Shown here piece after piece: positions 1 through 6,611 of a stretch of DNA of 8,792 nucleotides. A program made the translations under genes and the position numbers. The DNA is taken from the NCBI GenBank assembly GCA_031292465.1, contig JARLHB010000571.1, positions 1 to 8,792 on the forward strand, written 5' to 3'. Below the pieces are notes generated by a model that made no database searches, had not been told where the DNA came from, and saw only the letters and a list, made by a program, of their open reading frames with translations. The stretch comes from Ignavibacteriaceae bacterium (GTDB lineage Bacteria; Bacteroidota; Ignavibacteria; Ignavibacteriales; Ignavibacteriaceae). The stretch's first letter is position 1; every line of letters starts with the position of its first letter.

Positions 1-342
1 TATAAGAATGCACATCTCTTCAATGTTGTGCTGTAAAATTTCCTGACTGAATAGTATATTGAACGCTTTTATAATACGGCTTTGTTCTTCTTTATCTATG
101 TCCTTTTTTCTGTTTATTGTTTCAAGAAGCAGTTCGAAAGTTGTAGAAGTTAAGTTTGCAAGCCTTTCAGCCGAGTCTTTCTGGTACCATGACTGCGTAC
201 TGTCGAAAAAACTTCTTATTGAAGACTTGTTGATGAATGATACAATTAACTGAAACGAGAAGAGTACAACAAATATTATTGTTAAATGCTTAAATTGAAA
301 GTGGTACTCTTTCAGCTTTTCTATAACTTTTTTTTTACTCAT
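1..342 (-). CDS. Membrane-anchored sensor-like protein, N-terminal fragment (partial)
   Basis: The minus-strand frame is open from an ATG at 342-340 to the window edge: 114 codons with no stop, so the 3' part is missing. The product begins MSKKKVIEKLKEYHFQFKH, a short basic cytoplasmic start, followed by one hydrophobic segment at about residues 19-37. A polar, probably extracytoplasmic helical stretch follows (SWYQKDSAERLANLTSTTFE at 51-70). This layout is typical of the input region of histidine kinases, nucleotide cyclases or similar sensors, but no catalytic domain is visible, so the output type is unknown. The start lies 11 nt after the stop of the upstream binding-protein gene, with no clear Shine-Dalgarno, which suggests one transcript and perhaps translational coupling. 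I see the membrane segment and the pairing directly; the sensor role is inferred. A simple membrane protein is the alternative. Confidence 0.72.
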   Translation of the reverse strand, partial: MSKKKVIEKLKEYHFQFKHLTIIFVVLFSFQLIVSFINKSSIRSFFDSTQSWYQKDSAERLANLTSTTFELLLETINRKKDIDKEEQSRIIKAFNILFSQEILQHNIEEMCILI

Positions 343-353
343 GGCTAAAACTT

Positions 354-1664
354 TTATTTAAGTAATATACTTTTTGATTTAAGTTTTTCATTAGCTTTAT
401 AAAGCGCATCATGCGGAGTAAGTGTTCCCTTCAAAGAAAGGTTAATATAATAAGATAAAATATCCGAGACATTGGTATACTGTTCCGAAAACGGCCGGTA
501 TATTCCATTTTGAACCAGCCGGTAATAACACTCAAGCCGGCTGCTTTCTTTGTTGTAAGATGGGTCATTATAAATTCTGTTATTTATAGGTATGTATCCG
601 CCTTCTTCGAATAAAATCTTCTGAGCCTCTTCGCTCATCAGAAACTTAATAAACCGTATAGATTCGGGAATTTTTGAAGAAAACCTTGATACCATCAGGT
701 CCCATCCGCCAAAAACCGATGCAGGCTTAGAGCCTTTTATATGAGGAAGCGGCACTTCCACTAAATTATCCTTCTGGTTTATATATTTTTTACCAATAGC
801 GTTATTTTGAAACAACCCCGTCCAGCCCCGCAGGAATACGCCGTTATTTTGCAGGTAATATTTGTATGAATCATCTTCTTTAAACCTTAAAACTTCCACA
901 GGTGAAATTTTATATTTATTGACTAAATCAGTTAGATAACTGAGAGCATTTTCAGCTTGCGGCGTATTCAGCATAAGGGAGCTATTATCCATTAATTTTC
1001 CGTTCATGTTGTCTAATATTTCGGTGTATTGGCACATTAAACCTTCATAATCATCTGCCTGAAATACGTAAAACGGATTACTGTTAAAACTTTTGCTAAG
1101 TTCTATAAATCTTTCCCAGGTAATTGAATTTTTTAATTCATCTTCCACCTGTTTGTAATTTTCCAGTTTTTCTACTAAATCTTTGCGGTAATACATCATT
1201 GCAACATCAAGGTAAAGAGGGATAGCGACTAAAGTATCCTTATAATAACACGATTTTAAAGCATATTTAAGAAGCTGGGTTTTTTCTGAGTCCGGCAAAT
1301 ACTCATCAAGCGGCATTGCCCATCTTGCAAAGCGCGGAACCCAGATTAAGTCCACGGAAAAAACATCAATCCTGTCGCTTTTGCTTCTGAAATATCTTGC
1401 AAGAAGTTCTTTCCTGTCATTTGTAGTAAATTTATTAAACGGCAGATCTATCGGGACAACTTCAATGCGCCCTTTATACATTTCATTGAAACGGTTTATA
1501 ACAGCCCTGTGTGCTGAGGAAATATTATCTGCAAAATAAATTTTGACCGGTTTCCCCTCCTCTTTATCATTCACATTACCTGAACGGGAGACGTATATTA
1601 TCAGCATAAATGCAGTTACAAGAATAGTGCTTACAATAACATAAAAGATTTTAGAGAATTGCAT
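354..1664 (-). CDS. Membrane-anchored extracellular solute-binding protein (family 1-like)
   Basis: This 436-residue protein resembles the sugar-binding proteins of ABC importers (SBP_bac_1 type). After the N-terminal anchor, a mature start KIYFADNISSAHRAVINRFN (41-60) leads into RIDVFSVDLIWVPRFARW (98-115). The late GGWDLMVSR (319-327) and FIKFLMSEEAQ...GGYIP (338-359) segments and the C-terminal TPHDALYKANEKL are also typical of the family. The N terminus has a hydrophobic helix at about 7-25 but no lipobox cysteine and no clear signal peptidase site, so the protein is probably tethered in the membrane rather than free in the periplasm. A plausible ribosome site (AGGCGAG) precedes the ATG. 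No permease or ATPase gene is in view; the next gene, 11 nt on, is a membrane sensor-like protein. I therefore favour a ligand-sensing role over transport, though transport genes could lie outside the window. Confidence 0.85.
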   Translation of the reverse strand: MQFSKIFYVIVSTILVTAFMLIIYVSRSGNVNDKEEGKPVKIYFADNISSAHRAVINRFNEMYKGRIEVVPIDLPFNKFTTNDRKELLARYFRSKSDRIDVFSVDLIWVPRFARWAMPLDEYLPDSEKTQLLKYALKSCYYKDTLVAIPLYLDVAMMYYRKDLVEKLENYKQVEDELKNSITWERFIELSKSFNSNPFYVFQADDYEGLMCQYTEILDNMNGKLMDNSSLMLNTPQAENALSYLTDLVNKYKISPVEVLRFKEDDSYKYYLQNNGVFLRGWTGLFQNNAIGKKYINQKDNLVEVPLPHIKGSKPASVFGGWDLMVSRFSSKIPESIRFIKFLMSEEAQKILFEEGGYIPINNRIYNDPSYNKESSRLECYYRLVQNGIYRPFSEQYTNVSDILSYYINLSLKGTLTPHDALYKANEKLKSKSILLK

Positions 1665-1717
1665 TATGATCTCGCCTGTTGATGTAGGATAGAATTGATG
1701 TTATTATGTTGATTACA

Positions 1718-1914
1718 GATAAAACCATATTTTTAATTTCGCTTTACCAATCAATAACCAAACCAAAATACAATAAGAAGAAACAGAACAAGAAATAATA
1801 TTTTTAGCTTATTATCGTCTAAAAATTAATTATTCATTTAATCACAGACTAAATTAGAAAAAAATAACAATATATTTCATAAATATTTATCAAATTGATA
1901 ATTATGGTTTTATC
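1718..1914. promoter_or_regulatory. Widely spaced 12-bp inverted repeat (GATAAAACCATA)
   Basis: GATAAAACCATA at 1718-1729 is the exact reverse complement of TATGGTTTTATC at 1903-1914. The two copies lie 173 nt apart in the region upstream of the minus-strand gene. The right copy adjoins the TTATCAA dyad at 1887-1901. Paired distant sites in a divergent promoter region could be operators for a looping regulator. In sequence this AT-rich a chance match is possible, so the regulatory reading is weak. Confidence 0.3.
1887..1901. promoter_or_regulatory. TTATCAA-A-TTGATAA dyad, possible operator
   Basis: This is a perfect 15-nt dyad with a central A. A third half-site in direct orientation, TTATCAAA, follows at 1910-1917, starting 23 nt after the first half-site. 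Two facing half-sites plus a direct copy is a common operator arrangement, and the location between divergent transcription units fits. The composition is low-complexity AT, so this is a candidate only. Confidence 0.3.
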
Positions 1915-2073
1915 AAAATAATAAAATTCAAATGAATTTCGGGATTAAAAAGCCTGACTTTTTATTATTATTACTTTTGAATAGATATTTTATCCATAAC
2001 TAAAATTATTAGAAAATAAACCGTTGAAATGGTTAACAATTTATGTTTTGATTAAAGCAGCCCATGAATTAAG

Positions 2074-2332
2074 AGGCTGTGTGAAAATTGGTTTTGCATG
2101 AATTAAATTGCAATTAGTTAATATTTATGATTCTTGCTTAACGAGTGATAAACTGTTAAAACAGTTAAATGAAAGTTTTATTATATCATTAACACCGCGA
2201 TTAATCGCGGTGTTAATGATGGAGAAGAAAAACTTTTCAACCGTTTTAACGGTTTATCTGCCGCTTTATAGTTAAAGGACAAAAGTACAAAATTGAATAT
2301 TTATGAATTTGTTATGAGTTTTCACACAGTCT
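2074..2332. mobile_element. Non-coding element with terminal inverted repeats (MITE-like)
   Basis: The left end AGGCTGTGTGAAAATT (2074-2089) matches the reverse complement of the right end (2317-2332, AGACTGTGTGAAAACT) at 14 of 16 positions. Between them lie about 230 nt with no open frame of note and a large internal palindromic structure (2147-2258). Termini bounding a short non-coding palindromic body are the hallmark of miniature inverted-repeat elements moved in trans by a full insertion sequence. The GCTGTGTGAAAA-type end recalls some IS termini from memory, but I cannot assign a family. I see no target-site duplication flanking the ends: GAATTAAG on the left does not match TTGAGTCG on the right. 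It is therefore either an old insertion or one whose duplication has decayed. Confidence 0.6.
2147..2258. repeat. Long imperfect hairpin with perfect 36-nt palindromic core
   Basis: Positions 2185-2220 are a perfect palindrome: ATCATTAACACCGCGAT, central TA, then the exact reverse complement. Outside it, GATAAACTGTTAAAACAGTT (2147-2166) pairs with 2239-2258 at 18 of 20 positions, and GAAAGTTTT-like stretches between stem and core also match. The whole 112 nt could fold into one long stem. Each outer arm is itself a small dyad of the form AACnGTTnnAACnGTT (2151-2166 and 2239-2254). The GC-rich core stands out in an AT-rich region. This looks like a REP/RAYT-type hairpin pair or the body of the surrounding MITE-like element. 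It has no T-run, so it is not a convincing simple terminator. Confidence 0.75.
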
Positions 2333-2380
2333 TTGAGTCGGTGAGAATAAAAACTAAAAGACACCCGGCTTTAGCCACTT

Positions 2381-2499
2381 CTTAGCCCACATTATACGGC
2401 TTGGCTTCTATCTCTATGGGAAAGCTAAATTTCTCCTTTCAATTTATATTCATACCCTAAGTGACGTGGCAATTACGTAACACGCCTGCTCGCTGGTAA
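2381..2499. repeat. End-conserved intergenic segment, copy A
   Basis: The left end CTTAGCCCACATTATACGG (2381-2399) matches 8440-8457 (CTTAGCCAGAATTATACG) closely, followed in both copies by CTT. The right end shares CGTAAC (2476-2481) and GCTGGTAA (2492-2499) with the other copy (8540-8545 and 8550-8557), in the same order. The two segments are 119 and 118 nt long, with unrelated middles, and each lies upstream of a secreted glycosidase gene. No coding frame is evident. It could be a dispersed repeat, a structured leader RNA, or a shared regulatory region. Confidence 0.4.
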
Positions 2500-2596
2500 A
2501 TTTTTAACTCTTACCGTTTAAATTAAATAATTGCAGGTAGGGCATAATATTTGTCACAAATAAATGTTTTATCTTTAACCAGCAAAGAAAATCATT
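2500..2596 (+). promoter_or_regulatory. Presumed promoter and leader of the glucanase operon
   Basis: This is the only stretch between the repeat segment and the GH3 start, so the operon promoter probably lies in or just upstream of it. It contains TTGCAG (2531-2536), an AT-rich CATAATATTTG (2543-2553) resembling -10-type sequence, and a small dyad TTTGTCACAAA (2550-2560). Spacing does not fit a clear -35/-10 pair or the Bacteroidetes TAnnTTTG box exactly. Only a weak purine stretch (AAAGAAAA) precedes the GH3 ATG. Confidence 0.3.
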
Positions 2597-4402
2597 ATGA
2601 AAAGACTTATAATTTTCTTGATAGTTATTGTGGGATTTGTAATTTTAAGCTGTAGCAAAACAAAAAATGATAACCCTACACAGGATGATAATACGCAGAC
2701 ATTAGATCAAAAAGTGGATGCTCTTGTTGCACAAATGACTCTTGAAGAGAAAGTCGGGCAAATGACACAGGTTGACCGTTCGGCTCTGCAAAATATTGAT
2801 GATATAAAAAATTACTTCCTCGGCTCATTACTAAGCGGAGGCGGTTCTGCTCCTTCCGAGAACTCCCCTGCCGGCTGGGCTGATATGTGCGACAGCTATC
2901 AGAACATTGCCATAAAAACAAGATTAAAAATACCTCTAATTTACGGTATAGATGCCGTGCACGGAAATAACAACGTTAAAGGTGCGGTAATATTTCCCCA
3001 TAACATCGGAATGGGCTGTACGTGGGATGCTGCGCTTGCTCAAAAGGCAGCGGAAACTACTGCCGAAGAAGTGCTTGGGACAGGAATAAACTGGACTTTC
3101 TCCCCCTGCATCGCAGTTTCAAGAGATATCCGCTGGGGCAGAACGTACGAAAGCTTTGGGGAGACACCGGAAATTCAGCAAATTATGTCTCAGGCGGAAG
3201 TACTCGGCTACCAGGGAACCGATCTTTCCAATGCGGGGTCAATACTTGCATGTGCAAAACACTATGTCGGCGATGGTGGAACTACAGGCGGTAAAGATCA
3301 GGGCAACACCATCTGCGATGAGGCTACATTACGGGCAATTCATCTTCCCGGCTATATTTCTACTATAAAAGCCGGTGTCGGCTCAATTATGGTTTCATAC
3401 AGCAGTTGGAACGGCGTAAAGCTTAGCTCAATAAAATACCTGCTTACCGATGTCTTAAAAACAGAACTCGGTTTCAGCGGCTTCCTTGTTTCTGACTGGG
3501 GCGCTTTATATCAGCTTCCCGGAGATTTTAAAGCTCAAATTGCTTCGGCTGTAAATGCCGGTATTGATATGGTTATGGTTCCTACCGATTATAAAACATT
3601 CATCGCCTCTTTATTAGCAGATGTACAAACCGGTGCCGTATCAATGGACAGAATTAATGATGCAGTAAAGAGAATTCTAAAAATAAAAATGAAACTTGGT
3701 TTGTTTGATCATCCTCTTGCTAACAGAACTTACACCGCAAAGGTCGGCTCTTCGGCACACAGGGAAATTGCAAGAGAATGTGTAAGGGAATCATTAGTCC
3801 TTTTAAAAAACAACAAAGTACTTCCACTGGCTAAAAATCTTTCAAAGATATTTGTAGCTGGCAGCAATGCGGATGATATAGGAAACCAGTGCGGAGGCTG
3901 GACTATCTCCTGGCAAGGAAGCAGCGGCAATATAACTGCCGGAACAACTATCTTACAGGGCATAAAGAACGCTGTCTCATCCTCAACACAGGTTACTTAT
4001 TCAAAAGACGGTACGGGAGCAGGTGGATATGATGCGGCAATTGTAGTTATCGGCGAAACGCCTTATGCCGAAGGAAACGGCGACAGAACCGACCTTTCTA
4101 TTTCTGCACAGGATTATCAAACATTAGTTAATGTTAAGTATGCAAATATTCCCACTGTTGTTATACTCGTTTCCGGCAGGCCGATGATAATTTCAAACAT
4201 ACTGGATAAGTCGGATGCTATTTTAGCTGCATGGCTGCCCGGCACCGAGGGTGAAGGAGTATCGGATGTCATTTTCGGAGATTACAAGCCGGTCGGCAAA
4301 TTAACACACTCATGGCCTAAAGACATGAGCCAGCTTCCATTAAATTACGGCGATCAAATTTATGATCCCCTGTTTCCTTATAAATACGGATTAACATATT
4401 AG
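2597..4402 (+). CDS. GH3 exo-beta-glucosidase/glucanase lipoprotein (ExoI-like)
   Basis: This enzyme removes glucose from the non-reducing ends of beta-glucan oligosaccharides. The 601 residues start with a lipoprotein signal (FVILSC, Cys19) and a short linker, then the GH3 barrel (about 35-375): YGIDAVHGNNNVKGAVIFPHN (116-136), RDIRWGRTYESFGE, AKHYVGDGG (220-228), and the nucleophile Asp300 in FLVSDWG. The alpha/beta sandwich domain (about 395-600) carries CGGWTISWQG (432-441) and GETPYAEGNGDRTDL (486-500). Glu492 there aligns with the acid/base Glu of barley ExoI (PYTETKGD). The aromatic pair Trp301 and Trp435, which grips glucose in ExoI, is kept. Length and the GLTY end match ExoI, with no C-terminal Fn3 domain. 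Broad beta-1,3/1,4 exo-activity is therefore likely. It is the first gene of the operon, its stop lies 9 nt before the GH16 start, and it is probably anchored in an outer or periplasmic membrane. Confidence 0.95.
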   Translation: MKRLIIFLIVIVGFVILSCSKTKNDNPTQDDNTQTLDQKVDALVAQMTLEEKVGQMTQVDRSALQNIDDIKNYFLGSLLSGGGSAPSENSPAGWADMCDSYQNIAIKTRLKIPLIYGIDAVHGNNNVKGAVIFPHNIGMGCTWDAALAQKAAETTAEEVLGTGINWTFSPCIAVSRDIRWGRTYESFGETPEIQQIMSQAEVLGYQGTDLSNAGSILACAKHYVGDGGTTGGKDQGNTICDEATLRAIHLPGYISTIKAGVGSIMVSYSSWNGVKLSSIKYLLTDVLKTELGFSGFLVSDWGALYQLPGDFKAQIASAVNAGIDMVMVPTDYKTFIASLLADVQTGAVSMDRINDAVKRILKIKMKLGLFDHPLANRTYTAKVGSSAHREIARECVRESLVLLKNNKVLPLAKNLSKIFVAGSNADDIGNQCGGWTISWQGSSGNITAGTTILQGIKNAVSSSTQVTYSKDGTGAGGYDAAIVVIGETPYAEGNGDRTDLSISAQDYQTLVNVKYANIPTVVILVSGRPMIISNILDKSDAILAAWLPGTEGEGVSDVIFGDYKPVGKLTHSWPKDMSQLPLNYGDQIYDPLFPYKYGLTY

Positions 4403-4411
4403 GAAAATCTT

Positions 4412-5242
4412 ATGAATATCAAGAATGTTCTAATAATCAGCCTTATATTTATTTTCGGCGCATCAATTTCATGCTGCAAAAAGAATGACGGAATAACAAA
4501 CCCGGATACTTCATCCGTTAAAAAAGATAGTATTATCCCTCCTGCCGGCTATAAACTCGTATGGAATGATGAATTCAACGGAACATCAATAGATACTTCA
4601 AAATGGAATTACGAAGTGAACGGCGACGGTGGCGGAAATAACGAACTTGAATATTATACTGCACTCCCGGAAAATAGTTTTATTCAGGATAGCTGTCTAA
4701 TTATAAAAGCTCTGAAGAAAACCTATAACGGAAAAGATTACACTTCTGCAAGGCTCAACTCCAGCGGTAAAGGCGACTGGAAATACGGCAGGTTTGAAGT
4801 AAGAGCTAAGCTTCCTTATGGACAAGGCCTGTGGCCTGCCATATGGATGCTGCCTACTGATTGGGTTTACGGCGGATGGCCATCAAGCGGAGAAATCGAT
4901 ATTATGGAAGAACTCGGGCACCAGGCTAATAAGGTTTACGGGACCATCCATTATGGCAATCCGCACCAGCAGCAAGGCGGGAATTATACATTACCGACTG
5001 GTTATTTTTTAAGTAATTTTCATGTCTTTGCACTTGAATGGGATTCAACGTCAATCAGTATTTTTGTTGACAGTGTAAAATACTTTACAACAAAAATCAC
5101 AAAACCTTTTGATCAAAGATTTCACTTTGTATTAAATGTTGCAGTAGGCGGAAACTGGCCGGGCAGCCCGGATTATACCACTGTCTTTCCGCAGCAAATG
5201 ACAATTGACTATGTGCGTGTTTTTCAAAAGATTTCTAATTGA
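4412..5242 (+). CDS. GH16 endo-beta-1,3-glucanase (laminarinase-like) lipoprotein
   Basis: This is predicted to cut beta-1,3 (or mixed-linkage) glucan internally. The 276-residue product has a lipoprotein signal ending in SISCC (Cys21), a polar linker, and one GH16 jelly-roll domain from about 46. AGYKLVWNDEFNGTSID opens the fold, WNYEVNGDGGGNNELEYYT (65-83) forms a substrate-cleft strand, and YGRFEVRAKLPYGQGLWPAIWMLP (125-148) is the family signature. The catalytic motif GEIDIMEELG gives Glu161 (nucleophile), Asp163 and Glu166 (acid/base). A late VGGNWPGSPD (245-254) is typical of bacterial laminarinases. There is no carbohydrate-binding module or sorting domain. A TAGGAAA sequence overlapping the GH3 stop supplies the ribosome site, so the two genes are clearly co-transcribed. 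Exact linkage preference cannot be read from sequence alone. Confidence 0.94.
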   Translation: MNIKNVLIISLIFIFGASISCCKKNDGITNPDTSSVKKDSIIPPAGYKLVWNDEFNGTSIDTSKWNYEVNGDGGGNNELEYYTALPENSFIQDSCLIIKALKKTYNGKDYTSARLNSSGKGDWKYGRFEVRAKLPYGQGLWPAIWMLPTDWVYGGWPSSGEIDIMEELGHQANKVYGTIHYGNPHQQQGGNYTLPTGYFLSNFHVFALEWDSTSISIFVDSVKYFTTKITKPFDQRFHFVLNVAVGGNWPGSPDYTTVFPQQMTIDYVRVFQKISN

Positions 5243-5250
5243 GCATTGAT

Positions 5251-5290
5251 CTTAGTGTTTCTTTGTGCTCTTAGTGTCTTAGTGGTAAAA
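5251..5290. repeat. Degenerate CTTAGTG/CTTTGTG short tandem repeat
   Basis: Four units follow one another with spacing of 8-10 nt: CTTAGTGTTT, CTTTGTGCT, CTTAGTGT and CTTAGTGG, ending in TAAAA. On the other strand this reads as the 'ACCACTAAGACACTAAG' type of intergenic repeat that I recall from many bacterial genomes, including this group. It starts 9 nt after the GH16 stop. I know of no function for it; it is a dispersed intergenic repeat. Confidence 0.6.
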
Positions 5291-5301
5291 TAAAGACACT
5301 A
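5272..5301 (+). promoter_or_regulatory. Stem-loop between GH16 and GH5 genes
   Basis: TAGTGTCTT (5272-5280) pairs perfectly with AAGACACTA (5293-5301) around a 12-nt loop, partly inside the CTTAGTG repeat. No T-run follows, so a full terminator is unlikely. It could mark RNA processing or partial attenuation between the first two genes and the downstream GH5, which has the widest upstream gap in the operon (94 nt). Confidence 0.35.
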
Positions 5302-5336
5302 TTTAATAGTTAATTTAACATAATTATTACGTAAAT

Positions 5337-6560
5337 ATGAGTAATATTAAATACGAATTATTAGTTGTTATTATTATTTCTGTAGCTACTATAACCCTGC
5401 AAGCGCAAAACAATGGATTTGTAACAACCAAAGGCAAACAAATCATCAGCCCGGACGGCAAAGAGTTAAAGCTTAAAGGGATAAACATAGGCAACTGGCT
5501 TGAACCTGAAGGATACATGTTTAAGTTCAAGAAAGCAGAATCAACCAGAAAGATATACGAAGTTTTTAACGAGTTGTTAGGGCCTGATGCGGCAAATAAA
5601 TTCTGGAACGAGTTCAGGGGAAATTATATAAATGAGGAAGATATAAAATTTATTAAAGAACATGGATTTAATTCCGTCAGGGTCCCTTTTCATTACAAAC
5701 TTTTTACCGGCATTGATTATTCGGATAACTGCCTCCATCCCGGATTTGAACTTCTTGATAAAGTAATTAAATGGTGCAGTAAATACGGCATCTATGCAAT
5801 ACTCGATTTGCACTGCGCCCCCGGCGGACAAACAGGCGATAATATTGACGACAGTTGGGGTTATCCTTATTTATATGAGAATGCTGAATCTCAGGAACTA
5901 ACAGTAAAAATCTGGAAAGAAATAGCTGAAAGGTATAAGGACGAAAAGTATGTACTCGGCTACGACCTTTTAAATGAACCAATTGCGCATTACTTTGATA
6001 CGAATAAACTTAATCCCCTGCTTGAACCGCTATATATAAAAATTACAAAAGCCATACGCGAAGCAGATAAAAATCATATAATAATTTTAGGCGGAGCACA
6101 ATGGGATTCAAACTTCAAAGTTTTCGGCAAACCTTTTGATTCTAAATTAGTTTACACATTTCACAAATACTGGAGCGATACTACTCAGACAGTTATACAG
6201 GATTATATTGATTTCAGAGATAAATATAATGTTCCGATATGGCTTGGTGAATCCGGTGAAAATAATATGGCATGGGTAAATTCATTCAGGACTCTGCTTG
6301 ATAACAATGATATCGGCTGGTGCTTCTGGACATTTAAAAGATTGGATACAGACCATGCTATAGTTTCTATTCAGCAGCCTGAAGGATATGATAAGATAAT
6401 GGATTTTGCCGATTCATTAAAACAAACCTTTAGTGATATAAGAAAAATTAATATTGACAGGGGATTAATTCAAAATGCAGCTTCCGGATATCTGGAAAAC
6501 ATTAAGCTGAAAAATTGCAAAACAAATACAGCATATCTTGAATCACTTGGTTTGAAATAA
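5337..6560 (+). CDS. Secreted GH5 glycosidase (cellulase-fold beta-glucanase)
   Basis: This 407-residue GH5 enzyme has a signal peptide ending LQAQ (cleavage near 23) without a lipobox cysteine, so it should be soluble after export. The barrel runs from about 28 to 365: LKGINIGNWLEPEGYMF (46-62), FNSVRVPFHY (111-120, conserved Arg115), AILDLHCAPGGQTG (154-167, His159), and GYDLLNEP (208-215), with acid/base Glu214 after Asn213. TFHKYW (274-279, His276) and WLGESGEN (302-309, nucleophile Glu305) follow, then WCFWTFK (328-334). The GINIGNWLEP opening resembles exo-beta-1,3-glucanase-type GH5 proteins more than classical endo-cellulases, so trimming or debranching of laminarin is my best guess; the subfamily is not assignable by eye. 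Residues 366-407 form a lysine-rich tail of unknown role. The ribosome site is weak. Confidence 0.92.
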   Translation: MSNIKYELLVVIIISVATITLQAQNNGFVTTKGKQIISPDGKELKLKGINIGNWLEPEGYMFKFKKAESTRKIYEVFNELLGPDAANKFWNEFRGNYINEEDIKFIKEHGFNSVRVPFHYKLFTGIDYSDNCLHPGFELLDKVIKWCSKYGIYAILDLHCAPGGQTGDNIDDSWGYPYLYENAESQELTVKIWKEIAERYKDEKYVLGYDLLNEPIAHYFDTNKLNPLLEPLYIKITKAIREADKNHIIILGGAQWDSNFKVFGKPFDSKLVYTFHKYWSDTTQTVIQDYIDFRDKYNVPIWLGESGENNMAWVNSFRTLLDNNDIGWCFWTFKRLDTDHAIVSIQQPEGYDKIMDFADSLKQTFSDIRKINIDRGLIQNAASGYLENIKLKNCKTNTAYLESLGLK

Positions 6561-6611
6561 AGGATTACAAATCGTAAAATTATAAATTACTTTTTTTTAG
6601 AAACAGGAATA

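Larger units (their letters stand above)
1665..2073. other. AT-rich divergent intergenic region, left part
   Basis: No coding frame is supported here. The stretch separates the minus-strand binding-protein gene from the plus-strand glucanase genes, so promoters for at least the minus-strand pair should lie in it. It is very rich in A and T, which makes individual promoter hexamers impossible to call reliably. The only structured parts I can support are the inverted repeats listed separately. AACCGTTGAAATGGTT at 2019-2034 resembles the AACnGTTnnAACnGTT dyads found inside the adjacent repeat element. Confidence 0.6.

Noticed and set aside
59..253. A 64-codon plus-strand open frame near the left edge
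   Set aside because: It lies antisense to the 114-codon minus-strand reading frame (342 to 1), which has a sensible membrane-protein sequence and follows the binding-protein gene by 11 nt. The plus-strand frame has no ribosome site or recognisable product.
354..1664. Classical ABC sugar importer component
   Set aside because: Not excluded, but no permease or ATPase gene is present. The N terminus looks like a retained membrane anchor and the neighbour looks like a sensor, so transport is not my preferred reading.
2147..2258. CRISPR array or intrinsic terminator
   Set aside because: The repeats are inverted, not regularly spaced direct repeats, so there is no array. The hairpin has no following T-run and no gene ends just before it.
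3022..3368. Overlapping plus-strand frames inside the GH3 gene (3022-3294 and 3156-3368)
   Set aside because: They overlap the conserved GH3 catalytic barrel in other frames, are rich in Cys/Arg or otherwise unlike a protein family, and lack ribosome sites. They are shadows of the real gene.
5337..6560. Type IX secretion C-terminal sorting domain on the glucanases
   Set aside because: I looked for a C-terminal sorting domain on the complete GH3, GH16 and GH5 proteins. GH3 and GH16 end with their catalytic domains, and the GH5 tail (366-407) is short, lysine-rich and unlike a beta-sandwich sorting domain.
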